Source of the DNA: Lysobacterales bacterium 15-68-25
GTDB taxonomy: Bacteria > Pseudomonadota > Gammaproteobacteria > Xanthomonadales > Rhodanobacteraceae
DNA: 64,000 nucleotides
NCBI GenBank assembly: GCA_002279065.1
Contig: NCKB01000003.1
Span: 62,001 to 126,000 of the forward strand
Reading direction: 5' to 3'
In this document: piece after piece, positions 17,271 through 24,715 of the stretch
Numbering within the stretch: position 1 is the first letter of the stretch
How the letters are laid out: each line of letters starts with the position of its first letter
Translations under genes and position numbers: made by a program
The notes under the pieces: generated by a model
The model's database searches: none
The model's input: only the letters and a program-made list of their open reading frames with translations
What the model was told of the DNA's origin: nothing

Positions 17271-19106
17271 ATGCCAAGTCGTCCGTTCGTCGCGCCTCAT
17301 CGCCACGTTTCCATCGCCCTGGTCGTGCTGGTGCTGCTTGTCGTCGCCTGGGTCTATGCCCCCGTCCGGCACGCCAGCTTTGTCTGGGTCGACTGGACAG
17401 ATTTCCACGACACCGCATGGCTGCGCGAGGGCGATGCGTGGATGCATTACGTATTGAAGGACTTCAACGGCTGGACGAGTTACTTCCGGCCACTGGGCGT
17501 ACTGCTGTTCACCGCCGAGGTGAGGCTGTTCGCGTCGCAACCGGGCCCGATGCACATCGTCTCGCTGGCGCTGCACCTGGTCGACAGCTTGCTGGTGTTC
17601 TTCGTGGCGGCCCGCTTCGCACGATCGCTGTACCCGGATCGGGCGGAGGGATACACGCCGGTTGTCGCCATGGCGCTGTATGGCCTGCACCCGGCGCTGA
17701 TCGAGGTCGTGGCGTGGATCGGTTGCCAGTTCGAGATGCTGCTGACCCTGTTCATCCTGCTCGGACTCTGGGCATCCATGGCGATCACGCATCGCTGGGG
17801 TCGCGCCTTGGCGATCGCGGCATGCTTCTTACTGGCAGCAGGCTCGAAGGAATCCGCGGCAGCTTTTCCGTTACTGCTGGTGCTGTTCGACTGGACCCTG
17901 CAAAAGGTCGGACCGGAGATGACGCTGGCCAGGAGGATTCGCGGGTTACTGGCGTCCTACTGGCCAAGTTACCTTGGGATTCTGCTGGCCGGCATCGTCT
18001 ATCTCGTCATCCGGCATGCCGCACTCGGCATGCTTTTTTCTCCACATGTCATCACGCCATTGAGTGTCCTCGGGCACATTCAGGAAGTCTCCTACCTGTA
18101 CCTGCAGAACTGGCGGATGCTGCTCTGGCCGATGACCGGCATGAGCCCGATCCATCCGGTGGACACGAAGCAATTCGCCGAGCCGACTGCCCCCCTGATC
18201 GCGGCCAGTGCCGGCACGCTGGCCACCGTTGGACTGGCGACGTGGCGCGTCATTAGCAAACCGCCGGGCATCGCGACACTGGTGCTCGCCGTCACGCTGG
18301 CGCTGTTGCCGGTCCTGCACATCATCGCCGCCGATTTCGACAGCAGCCTCTACCACGAGCGCTACGTGATGGTGGCCTTGGCGGCCGGCTGCGTGCTCCT
18401 GCCCGCGCTGACTCCCGTCTTCGGCCATCTTCGGACGCTCTCCGGGGCAGCATTACCAGGCCTGGCGCTCCTGTTTGGAGGATGGCTGGCCATTTCCTCG
18501 GTGACGATCCGGACGACCTTGCCGCTCTGGGCGAAAGACACGAATCTGTGGCAGTGGGCGCTTGCCATGTACCCGGACTCCATGGATGCCAAGGACAACC
18601 TGCTTGGCGCTTATCTGCAGGCGAACGACCTGGCGGATGCACATGCACTGATCGATCGCCTGAAGGACGAGCAGCCGTTGTGCGTCAACTGCATGCTCAA
18701 CGCCGCGGTACTCGCGGTACGTGAAGGCGACCCGGCGACCGCAGAGCATGACCTGGGCCTGATTCGCGATTCCCGACTGCTCGCCGTAGACCGCCAGATG
18801 TTCGGCAAGTACATGTTGACGATGGGCCAGATGCTCTTCCTGCAGGGCAAGGCGAAAGATGCGGCCGCGGTACTCGAGCAGGCCATGGCCGTGGAACCCC
18901 TCGACCCCGAGGCAGCGCTTTCGCTGGCCATCGTGGAAGCCGGGCTCGGCGACTGTGATCGGTCCGCACAACTGAAGGAACACGGGATCATGCTGCTCCC
19001 ACAGCCGGCACGGCAGGCACGGCGCTCTGCCGTGGACAAGGAGGTCGTTGCCGCCAGCAGTGTCCGCGGCCGAGCTTGCCGACCAGGAACTGCCGCTACG
19101 CTCTAG
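17271..19106 (+). CDS. TMTC-like multi-span protein with TPR-like tail (paralogue 1)
   Basis: About 611 residues: 10-12 hydrophobic segments, then a helical TPR-like region (about 440-590; for example DSMDAKDNLLGAYLQANDLADAHALIDRL). The order of conserved blocks matches the two proteins at 22664 and 24712. They share a first-loop acidic motif, a YFRPLGVLLF/GRPLSLLSF block, a HIVSLALHLVDSLLVFF/NLIIHLLNGSLL block, a HPALIEVVAWIGCQFEMLLTLFILLGL block and a KESAAAFPLLLVLFDW block. This layout resembles TMTC O-mannosyltransferases (GT-C fold plus TPR). Here the acidic motif is WVDW (39-42), with only one of the two Asp. The ATG at 17271 has GTGGGA 6 bases upstream. The function is inferred only: sugar transfer from a polyprenyl phosphate donor. 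Confidence 0.7.
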   Translation: MPSRPFVAPHRHVSIALVVLVLLVVAWVYAPVRHASFVWVDWTDFHDTAWLREGDAWMHYVLKDFNGWTSYFRPLGVLLFTAEVRLFASQPGPMHIVSLALHLVDSLLVFFVAARFARSLYPDRAEGYTPVVAMALYGLHPALIEVVAWIGCQFEMLLTLFILLGLWASMAITHRWGRALAIAACFLLAAGSKESAAAFPLLLVLFDWTLQKVGPEMTLARRIRGLLASYWPSYLGILLAGIVYLVIRHAALGMLFSPHVITPLSVLGHIQEVSYLYLQNWRMLLWPMTGMSPIHPVDTKQFAEPTAPLIAASAGTLATVGLATWRVISKPPGIATLVLAVTLALLPVLHIIAADFDSSLYHERYVMVALAAGCVLLPALTPVFGHLRTLSGAALPGLALLFGGWLAISSVTIRTTLPLWAKDTNLWQWALAMYPDSMDAKDNLLGAYLQANDLADAHALIDRLKDEQPLCVNCMLNAAVLAVREGDPATAEHDLGLIRDSRLLAVDRQMFGKYMLTMGQMLFLQGKAKDAAAVLEQAMAVEPLDPEAALSLAIVEAGLGDCDRSAQLKEHGIMLLPQPARQARRSAVDKEVVAASSVRGRACRPGTAATL

Positions 19107-19125
19107 ATTCGGCGAGACCCCGCGA

Positions 19126-21204
19126 TCACTGCGAGGTCCAGCGCTTCAGCCACGCATTCACCGTCTCGTGCCACTGCACGCTGTTCTGCGGCTTGAGCAC
19201 GAAGTGGTTCTCGTCAGGGAAGGTTAGGAATTCGCTGGGAATGCCGCGGCGTTGCAGGGCGGTGAATGCGCCGAGCCCCTGGGTGATCGGGATGCGGAAA
19301 TCGTGGCCGCTGTGCACCACCAGCATCGGCACGCGCCAGTCCTTGACGTGGTCGACCGGGTTGAAGCGCTCGTAGTTCTCCGGGTGATCGAACGGCGTGC
19401 CGCCGTTCTCCTTCTCCTCGAACCACAGCTCGTCGGTGGCGTAGTACATCATGCGTGCGTCGAACACGCCGTCGTGGTCGACGAAGCACTTCCACGGCTG
19501 GTTCCACACGCCGGCCATCCAGTACACCATGTAGCCGCCGTAGCTGGCGCCCAGCGCGCAGGCGCGATCGCCATCTAGGAAATCGTAGTTCGCCAGCGCC
19601 GCCTCCCAGCCGAGCTTGAGATCCTCCAGCGGCTTGCCGCCCCAGTCGCCGGAGATGGCATCGGTGAACGCCTGGCCGTAACCGGTGGAACCGTGGAAGT
19701 TGATGGTGACTACGGCAAAGCCCTGGCCGGCATAGGTCTGCGGATTCCAGCGGTAGCTCCAGGCGTTGTTCATGGCGCCCTGCGGGCCGCCGTGGATGAT
19801 GAAGGCGACCGGATAGCGCTTGCCGGACTGGTAGTCGGCCGGCTTCACGACATACCCCTGCACCGTCTGGCCGCCGGCGCCGGCGAAGGTGAAGAACTGG
19901 AAGTCGCCCATCTGCAGTTGCTTCAGGCTCGCCGCGTTCACATGAGTGACCTGGCGCAGGCCGCGACCGCTGACCTTCACCGTGTAGAGGTCGGCCGGTC
20001 GCTTCAGGTCATCGCGAGCCAGCAACACCGCATCTCCGACCACCGAGTAGCCGCCGACCGCGCCGTCGCCGACCAGCCTGCGCACCGCACCGGTCGCAGC
20101 GTCGATGGCGAACAGCGGGTGCTGGCCCTCGTCGTCGGCGGTGGCGAACAGGGTCTTGCCGTCCGCCGAGATCGACAGGCTGCCGGCGGAACGGTCCCAG
20201 TGCGGGTCGACCTCGCGGATCGCCCCGCTGGACAGGTCCATCGCCATGATCGCGAAGCGGTCCGACTCGAAGCCCGGCTCCTTCATCGCCAGGTAGTACA
20301 ACGTGCGGCCGTCCGGCGAAAGCACCGGATAAACATCCCAGGCCAGGTTGGACGGGGTGAGGTTGCGCGGCGGTGCCGAGCCATCGGCGGGCACCCGGTA
20401 GATGTCGAAATTGGTCGACCACGGCTCGGTGCTGCCGGCGATGCGCGCACCGAAATACACACTGCGGCTGTCCGGCGAAAACGCGATCTCCTCCATGCCA
20501 CCAAACGGCTTGCTCGGCACGTCGCCGTCGATGCCCTTGCTGAGCAGGGTGGGCTCGGCCGGCAACCGGCCCTGCGCGTCGAAGCGTGCAATGAACAGCT
20601 GGTTGCGGCGCCCCGTCGCCCAGGCGTCCCAGTGCCGCACGAACAATTTCCTATAGAGCGTGCCGGTCGCCTTGTCCGCGGCCTTGCCGTCCATACGCTC
20701 CTTGGTGCAGGCCAGGTCCGCACAGTCCGGGTACACCTCGTAGTCCAGTGCCACGGCGTGGCCGTCGGGCGACAGCGCGTAACCACCGAGGTCGAGCACG
20801 CCATGACTGACCTGCACCGGCTGGCCGGGATGCACGCCCGCTTTCAGATCAAGGTCCATCCGCCACAACTGCGCCACGCCATTGGCCGGCGCAACGTAGT
20901 AAAGGCTGCGGCCGTCCGGCGACCAGCGCGCTGAACCGGCGTGGTCGACCACCCGCACCGGCTCGTGCGAACCCTTCAGATCCAGCACGTAGACCGCACT
21001 GATGCCCTTGTTCGCCGCGTAGTCGGTGCGGCGTTCGCTGAAGGCCGCGAAGCGGCCATCCGGAGAGAGCTGCGGATCGCTGACGCGGTCGAGCTTGACC
21101 AGGTCGTGGACTGTGAAGGGGCGGGGGAGAGCCGCCCCTCCCGCCGCGGACGTAGTGGCCAAGGTGGCCAGACCAATGAGCAGCGAGACCGGCAGGACTC
21201 TCAT
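19126..21204 (-). CDS. S9-family prolyl oligopeptidase (dipeptidyl-peptidase 5-like), secreted
   Basis: Periplasmic serine peptidase of about 692 residues. A signal peptide (1-20) is followed by a seven-bladed WD40-like beta-propeller with repeated SPDGR motifs. The alpha/beta-hydrolase domain carries the nucleophile motif GASYGGYM, an Asp in VHSGHDFRIP and a His in DENHFVL. The layout fits dipeptidyl-peptidase 5 / acylaminoacyl-peptidase-like enzymes that release dipeptides from oligopeptides. The frame opens at 21246, but the ATG at 21204 has a GGGAG ribosome binding site 7 bases upstream and gives a clean signal peptide. It is convergent with the TMTC-like gene and divergent from pilA1. 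Confidence 0.92.
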   Translation of the reverse strand: MRVLPVSLLIGLATLATTSAAGGAALPRPFTVHDLVKLDRVSDPQLSPDGRFAAFSERRTDYAANKGISAVYVLDLKGSHEPVRVVDHAGSARWSPDGRSLYYVAPANGVAQLWRMDLDLKAGVHPGQPVQVSHGVLDLGGYALSPDGHAVALDYEVYPDCADLACTKERMDGKAADKATGTLYRKLFVRHWDAWATGRRNQLFIARFDAQGRLPAEPTLLSKGIDGDVPSKPFGGMEEIAFSPDSRSVYFGARIAGSTEPWSTNFDIYRVPADGSAPPRNLTPSNLAWDVYPVLSPDGRTLYYLAMKEPGFESDRFAIMAMDLSSGAIREVDPHWDRSAGSLSISADGKTLFATADDEGQHPLFAIDAATGAVRRLVGDGAVGGYSVVGDAVLLARDDLKRPADLYTVKVSGRGLRQVTHVNAASLKQLQMGDFQFFTFAGAGGQTVQGYVVKPADYQSGKRYPVAFIIHGGPQGAMNNAWSYRWNPQTYAGQGFAVVTINFHGSTGYGQAFTDAISGDWGGKPLEDLKLGWEAALANYDFLDGDRACALGASYGGYMVYWMAGVWNQPWKCFVDHDGVFDARMMYYATDELWFEEKENGGTPFDHPENYERFNPVDHVKDWRVPMLVVHSGHDFRIPITQGLGAFTALQRRGIPSEFLTFPDENHFVLKPQNSVQWHETVNAWLKRWTSQ

Positions 21205-21345
21205 CTTTGAACTCCCAGCATCGATTCGGTTGGTCATTTTCGTCATTCAAGGGGTGCCAGCGTCAGCCCCAACGGCAACGCCTCGATCGTCCGCCCCCTG
21301 TGTGCAATCGGCAAATCACCAATCCGATCACAAATGGCCGCTCAG

Positions 21346-21362
21346 CTTGGTATGGAAAGTGC
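21346..21362 (+). promoter_or_regulatory. Candidate sigma-54 promoter of pilA1
   Basis: TTGG at 21347-21350 and GC at 21361-21362 give the GG-N10-GC spacing of sigma-54 (-24/-12) promoters (TTGGTAT and GTGC). It is 33 bases before the pilA1 ATG. Major pilin genes in Pseudomonas and Xanthomonas are known to be driven by sigma-54 with PilR, which fits, but no PilR gene is in the window. Confidence 0.5.
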
Positions 21363-21394
21363 CTGCCCTCCGGAGATTTCCAGGGGAACAGACC

Positions 21395-21832
21395 ATGACA
21401 CCGCACCGAGCCGCCCGCGGCTTCACCTTGATCGAGTTGATGATCGTCGTGGCGATCATCGCCATCCTGGCCGCCATCGCCATCCCTGCCTACCAGAGCT
21501 ACGTGATCCGGGCGCAAGTGTCCGAGGGGGTTGCCCTATCGGCCGGCGCCAAGGAAGCGGTCTGGGACTTCATGTCGAACACGGGACGATATCCGTCGAG
21601 CAATGAATCGGCAGGTCTGGCTACCAATACCTCGATCAATGGCAACTATGTGTCCAAGGTCGACGTCACCGGCGGCAAGGTCATTGTGGAGTTCAAAGGA
21701 CCCGGGGCCAATGCCAAGATCCAGAATGAGACCTTGGTCCTGTCTCCCGTCAGTCATGCCGGCAGCATCGATTGGACCTGCAAGCCGAGCACGCTGGAAG
21801 GGAAGTATCTGCCGACCCTGTGCCGCAAATAA
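21395..21832 (+). CDS. pilA: Type IV major pilin, copy 1
   Basis: Prepilin of 145 residues. The leader MTPHRAARG is followed by the prepilin-peptidase site G|FTLIE and the conserved hydrophobic helix to [16 protein letters not shown], with Glu5 of the mature protein present. The headgroup ends in a two-cysteine loop (DWTC ... LPTLC) that would form the disulfide-bounded D-region. The ribosome binding site GGGGA lies 8 bases before the ATG at 21395; the long upstream open frame is not coding. It is a tandem paralogue of the pilin at 22150. It has fewer Lys and a shorter D-loop, so the two may give different pili or serve phase/antigenic change. Confidence 0.95.
   Translation: MTPHRAARGFTLIELMIVVAIIAILAAIAIPAYQSYVIRAQVSEGVALSAGAKEAVWDFMSNTGRYPSSNESAGLATNTSINGNYVSKVDVTGGKVIVEFKGPGANAKIQNETLVLSPVSHAGSIDWTCKPSTLEGKYLPTLCRK
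21452..21486 (+). repeat. 35-bp direct repeat, copy in pilA1
   Basis: This 35-base stretch, coding for the pilin helix [12 protein letters not shown], is identical to 22201-22235 in pilA2, 749 bases away, while the third codon positions around it differ. It could support recombination between the two pilin genes. Confidence 0.7.
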
Positions 21833-22149
21833 GCCCACGCAAACTGACGGAGAGCGGCAAAATGTGACGCCTAGCGACACTGCGCCATGCCATACCCATG
21901 TCTCGCTTTTTCGTTTTGCCGCGGCACAGAGGGAAGCTTGTAAGCCTTTCGTGATCACATGCACAATCACGGAGGCCGCCAATATGGAGAAATTGGCGCC
22001 GGAAGCAATGGCACGTATGCTGCTTTGACTTCCGCGAGCTTCCTGGTCGTTCCTGACCGCGAGAGGGTCCGATCCCACCTAGGGGGATTTGGGACTGGGG
22101 CTCAGGGGGCATCATCCGGTTAGCTAACCCAAGAAACAGAGGAACCACC
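21833..22149. other. Intergenic region between the two pilin genes
   Basis: This is 317 bases without a convincing gene. It is less GC-rich in its middle part. A 6-base inverted repeat CGTGAT / ATCACG with a 10-base spacer lies at 21950-21971. A weak GG-N10-GC match for sigma-54 lies at 22097-22110 (TGG and GGC), 40 bases before pilA2, with a poor -12 element. A ribosome binding site (GAGGA) precedes the pilA2 ATG. No hairpin-plus-U-tract terminator for pilA1 was seen. Confidence 0.5.
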
Positions 22150-22599
22150 ATGAAGAAGATGCAGAAAGGCTTCACCCTGATCGAGCTGATGATCGTGGTC
22201 GCGATCATCGCCATCCTGGCCGCCATCGCCATCCCGGCCTACCAGGACTACGTGATCCGCTCGCAGGTGTCCGAGGGCTCGGTGCTCTCCGATGGCGCCA
22301 AGACCGCGATCTCCGAGTTCTACAACAACAAGGGCGCATTCCCGAAGAGCAATGCTTCGGCCGGTCTCGCCACCGACACCTCGATCAGCGGCAAGTACGT
22401 CGCTTCGGTTGACGCATCCAACGGCCTGATCGTCGCCAAGTTCGGCAACGAGGTGAACAAGAAGGTGTCCGGCGACGTGCTCGTGTTCTCCGCCATCACC
22501 AGCGCGGGCAGCATCAGCTGGAACTGCAAGCCCTCGGCCGGCGGCTCGACCAAGACCAACGTCGATCCGAAGTACCTGCCGACCGCCTGCCGCGGTTAA
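22150..22599 (+). CDS. pilA: Type IV major pilin, copy 2
   Basis: Prepilin of 149 residues with a short basic leader MKKMQKG, the cleavage site G|FTLIE and the standard helix to [12 protein letters not shown]. The headgroup has the blocks [14 protein letters not shown] and ISWNCKPS and a second Cys near the end (YLPTACRG), giving the usual disulfide D-loop. Residues are conserved with copy 1 throughout (GLAT.TSI.G.YV..V). A strong intrinsic terminator follows 25 bases after the stop. This copy has the more typical leader and codon use and is probably the main pilin. Confidence 0.96.
   Translation: MKKMQKGFTLIELMIVVAIIAILAAIAIPAYQDYVIRSQVSEGSVLSDGAKTAISEFYNNKGAFPKSNASAGLATDTSISGKYVASVDASNGLIVAKFGNEVNKKVSGDVLVFSAITSAGSISWNCKPSAGGSTKTNVDPKYLPTACRG
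22201..22235 (+). repeat. 35-bp direct repeat, copy in pilA2
   Basis: Identical to 21452-21486 in pilA1; it encodes the conserved N-terminal helix of the pilin. Confidence 0.7.
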
Positions 22600-22623
22600 T
22601 CCGACCAGCAGGTTCGTTGTACG

Positions 22624-22655
22624 AAAAGGGCCGCCACCAGCGCGGCCCTTTTCTT
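22624..22655 (+). terminator. Intrinsic terminator of pilA2
   Basis: Perfect 11-base stem AAAAGGGCCGC / GCGGCCCTTTT with loop CACCAGC, ending in a T-rich tract (TTTTCTTAT). It is the strongest terminator in the window, and the next gene starts only 9 bases beyond it. Confidence 0.88.
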
Positions 22656-22663
22656 ATGCACTG

Positions 22664-24715
22664 ATGCGCACCGCTCGCCTCACCATCGCCGGCCTGACCA
22701 TCATCGCTACGGCGCTCTGGGCCTATTGGCCCGGGTTGCACGGCGGCTTCCTGTTTGACGACTTCGCCAATCTTCCCGTACTGGGCGCCCAGGGCCCGAT
22801 CACGCACTGGACGACGTTCTGGCAGTACATCACATCCGGGCAAGCCGACCCCACGGGCCGCCCGCTGTCCCTGCTGAGTTTCCTGATCGACGCGCATGAC
22901 TGGCCCGCTTCGCCTTTCCCGTTCAAGCGGACCAACCTGATCATCCACCTGCTCAACGGCAGCCTGCTGGCAGTCCTGCTGGCGCGCCTCGGACAAAACC
23001 ACCAGCCGCAAGACGAACGCCATCGCTGGCGCGCGACCCTCGCGGGGGGGCTCGCGGCCGCATTGTGGATGCTTCATCCGTTGATGGTGTCGACCACCCT
23101 CTACGTGGTGCAGCGCGAGGCCATGCTGGCTGCCACCATGACGTTGACCGGCCTGCTCATGTGGCTCGTCGGCCGGAGAGCCGTGCTCGTCGGCGACATC
23201 CGGACCGGCTGGCTCTGGATGGTCGCGGGACTCTGGGGCGGCACGCTCGCGGCCTTCCTGTGCAAGGCGAACGGGCTGCTGCTGCCCGCACTGGCACTCA
23301 CGCTGGATGCCACGGTGATCGCGGGCAACGAATCCTCGCGGCAAACAGGTGGAGAGCCCATCGGCACTGCATCGGCCCGGGCCCGTCTGGCGCTGCGCCT
23401 GCTGGCCGGCCCTCCTGCGCTGTTCCTGGCCCTGTTCCTGCTCCACGCTGGCTACATGGGCATCGCCCACGGCATATCCGCCAACCGCCCCTGGACCCTT
23501 GGCGAGCGCCTGCTGACCGAGCCGCGCGTCCTGATCGATTACCTGCGCCTGCTCTGGTTGCCCCGCCCATTCACTTCGGGCCTGTTCAACGACCAGTTCC
23601 AGGCATCCACGTCTCTCTGGCACCCGGCCAGCACGCTACCCGCCATGATGGCGATCGGCGCACTCATCATGACGGCGGCGCTTGCGCGGCGGCGCTGGCC
23701 GATCTTCGCGGCGTCCGTGCTTTTCTATTTCGTCGGGCAGTCGATGGAGTCGAGCACCGTTGCCCTGGAGCTGTATTTCGAACATCGCAATTACCTGCCT
23801 GCCATGCTGATGTTCTGGCCGCTGGCGTGGTGGATCCTCTCAACCGGAACACGGCCCTCGCCGGCCGCCGGCACCATTCAGGCACCCCGGCGGCTGGATC
23901 AGCACCCGGCGTTCCGGGTCGCCGTCGGGATCGTGGTCATCGCATTGTTGGCGGTGATGACCCGTGACCGCGCCGAACTGTGGGGAAACAACCGCGAGCA
24001 GGCTTTGCTATGGGCAAGGCTGAACCCTGCATCGCCCAGGGCACAGGCCTATGCCGCAATGACGGAGATGTCGGCGGGTCGACCGGATGCCGCGATCAAG
24101 CGCCTGACGCCGGTGCTCGAGCAACACCCCAGAGAGGTCCAGATCGCCCTCAACCTCCTGTCGGCGCACTGTGAGCAGGGGCACATCCCCGCGGACAGCC
24201 TGCAAGCTGCGGAGCTTGCCCTGCGGGAGAGCCTTGACGCTGGCGGGCTGCTGGCGAGCTGGTTCGGCCGGGTCATCGCACAGAGCAGCCATCCGATCTG
24301 CCCCGAACTGGTATCGCCCACCATCTCTGCCCTGCTCGATGCTGCCGCTGCCAACCCGCGACTCGCTGCAGAACCGGGCAGGATGCAGGACATACTCTCG
24401 CTCAAGGGACAACTCGCCCTGCAAGACCACCGCTACGCTGCCGCACTGGACTTGTTCGACCGGGCACTGGCCCTGCAGGTTCGCCCGACCACGGCGTTCC
24501 AGCAGGCTGCGTTGCTCGGATCCGCCGGACAGCCGGAGCTTGGCCTGCAGCACCTGGCCTACTACGAGTCCATCAAGGATAAGGAGCTCCGGCCGGGCTC
24601 CGGCATGCGCGCAGTGCATGCCTGGGTCCTCAGGGAGCAGGGGTATTGGCCGCGCGAACTGGTGCGCCTGCGTCATACACTGAGCGTCGACGCTCAGGCA
24701 AGACCGCAGAAATGA
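22664..24715 (+). CDS. TMTC-like multi-span protein with TPR-like tail (paralogue 2), candidate pilin glycosyltransferase
   Basis: 683 residues with about 11 membrane segments and a helical repeat region from about 455. The first periplasmic loop holds the acidic pair FDDF (31-34), then GRPLSLLSF (65-73), RTNLIIHLLNG (89-99), and the blocks HPLMVSTTLYVVQREAMLAA and FLCKANGLLLPALAL. The same motif order (DD loop, GRPL, H-P-x-x-E/Q, K-E/A-x-x) is found in TMTC and other GT-C glycosyltransferases that use lipid-phosphate sugars. It directly follows pilA2, where pilin glycosyltransferase genes such as tfpO or tfpW sit in other species, but it does not look like either. No ribosome binding site is visible. 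It overlaps the next gene by ATGA. Confidence 0.72.
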   Translation: MRTARLTIAGLTIIATALWAYWPGLHGGFLFDDFANLPVLGAQGPITHWTTFWQYITSGQADPTGRPLSLLSFLIDAHDWPASPFPFKRTNLIIHLLNGSLLAVLLARLGQNHQPQDERHRWRATLAGGLAAALWMLHPLMVSTTLYVVQREAMLAATMTLTGLLMWLVGRRAVLVGDIRTGWLWMVAGLWGGTLAAFLCKANGLLLPALALTLDATVIAGNESSRQTGGEPIGTASARARLALRLLAGPPALFLALFLLHAGYMGIAHGISANRPWTLGERLLTEPRVLIDYLRLLWLPRPFTSGLFNDQFQASTSLWHPASTLPAMMAIGALIMTAALARRRWPIFAASVLFYFVGQSMESSTVALELYFEHRNYLPAMLMFWPLAWWILSTGTRPSPAAGTIQAPRRLDQHPAFRVAVGIVVIALLAVMTRDRAELWGNNREQALLWARLNPASPRAQAYAAMTEMSAGRPDAAIKRLTPVLEQHPREVQIALNLLSAHCEQGHIPADSLQAAELALRESLDAGGLLASWFGRVIAQSSHPICPELVSPTISALLDAAAANPRLAAEPGRMQDILSLKGQLALQDHRYAAALDLFDRALALQVRPTTAFQQAALLGSAGQPELGLQHLAYYESIKDKELRPGSGMRAVHAWVLREQGYWPRELVRLRHTLSVDAQARPQK

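Noticed and set aside
21950-21971. Inverted repeat CGTGAT / ATCACG as a regulator site for pilA2
   Set aside because: Only six-base arms, 180 bases from the gene, and no matching copy elsewhere near the pilin genes; mentioned only in the intergenic note.
21984-22028. Small 14-residue frame (MEKLAPEAMARMLL) between the pilin genes
   Set aside because: No ribosome binding site and too short to support; the region is annotated as intergenic.
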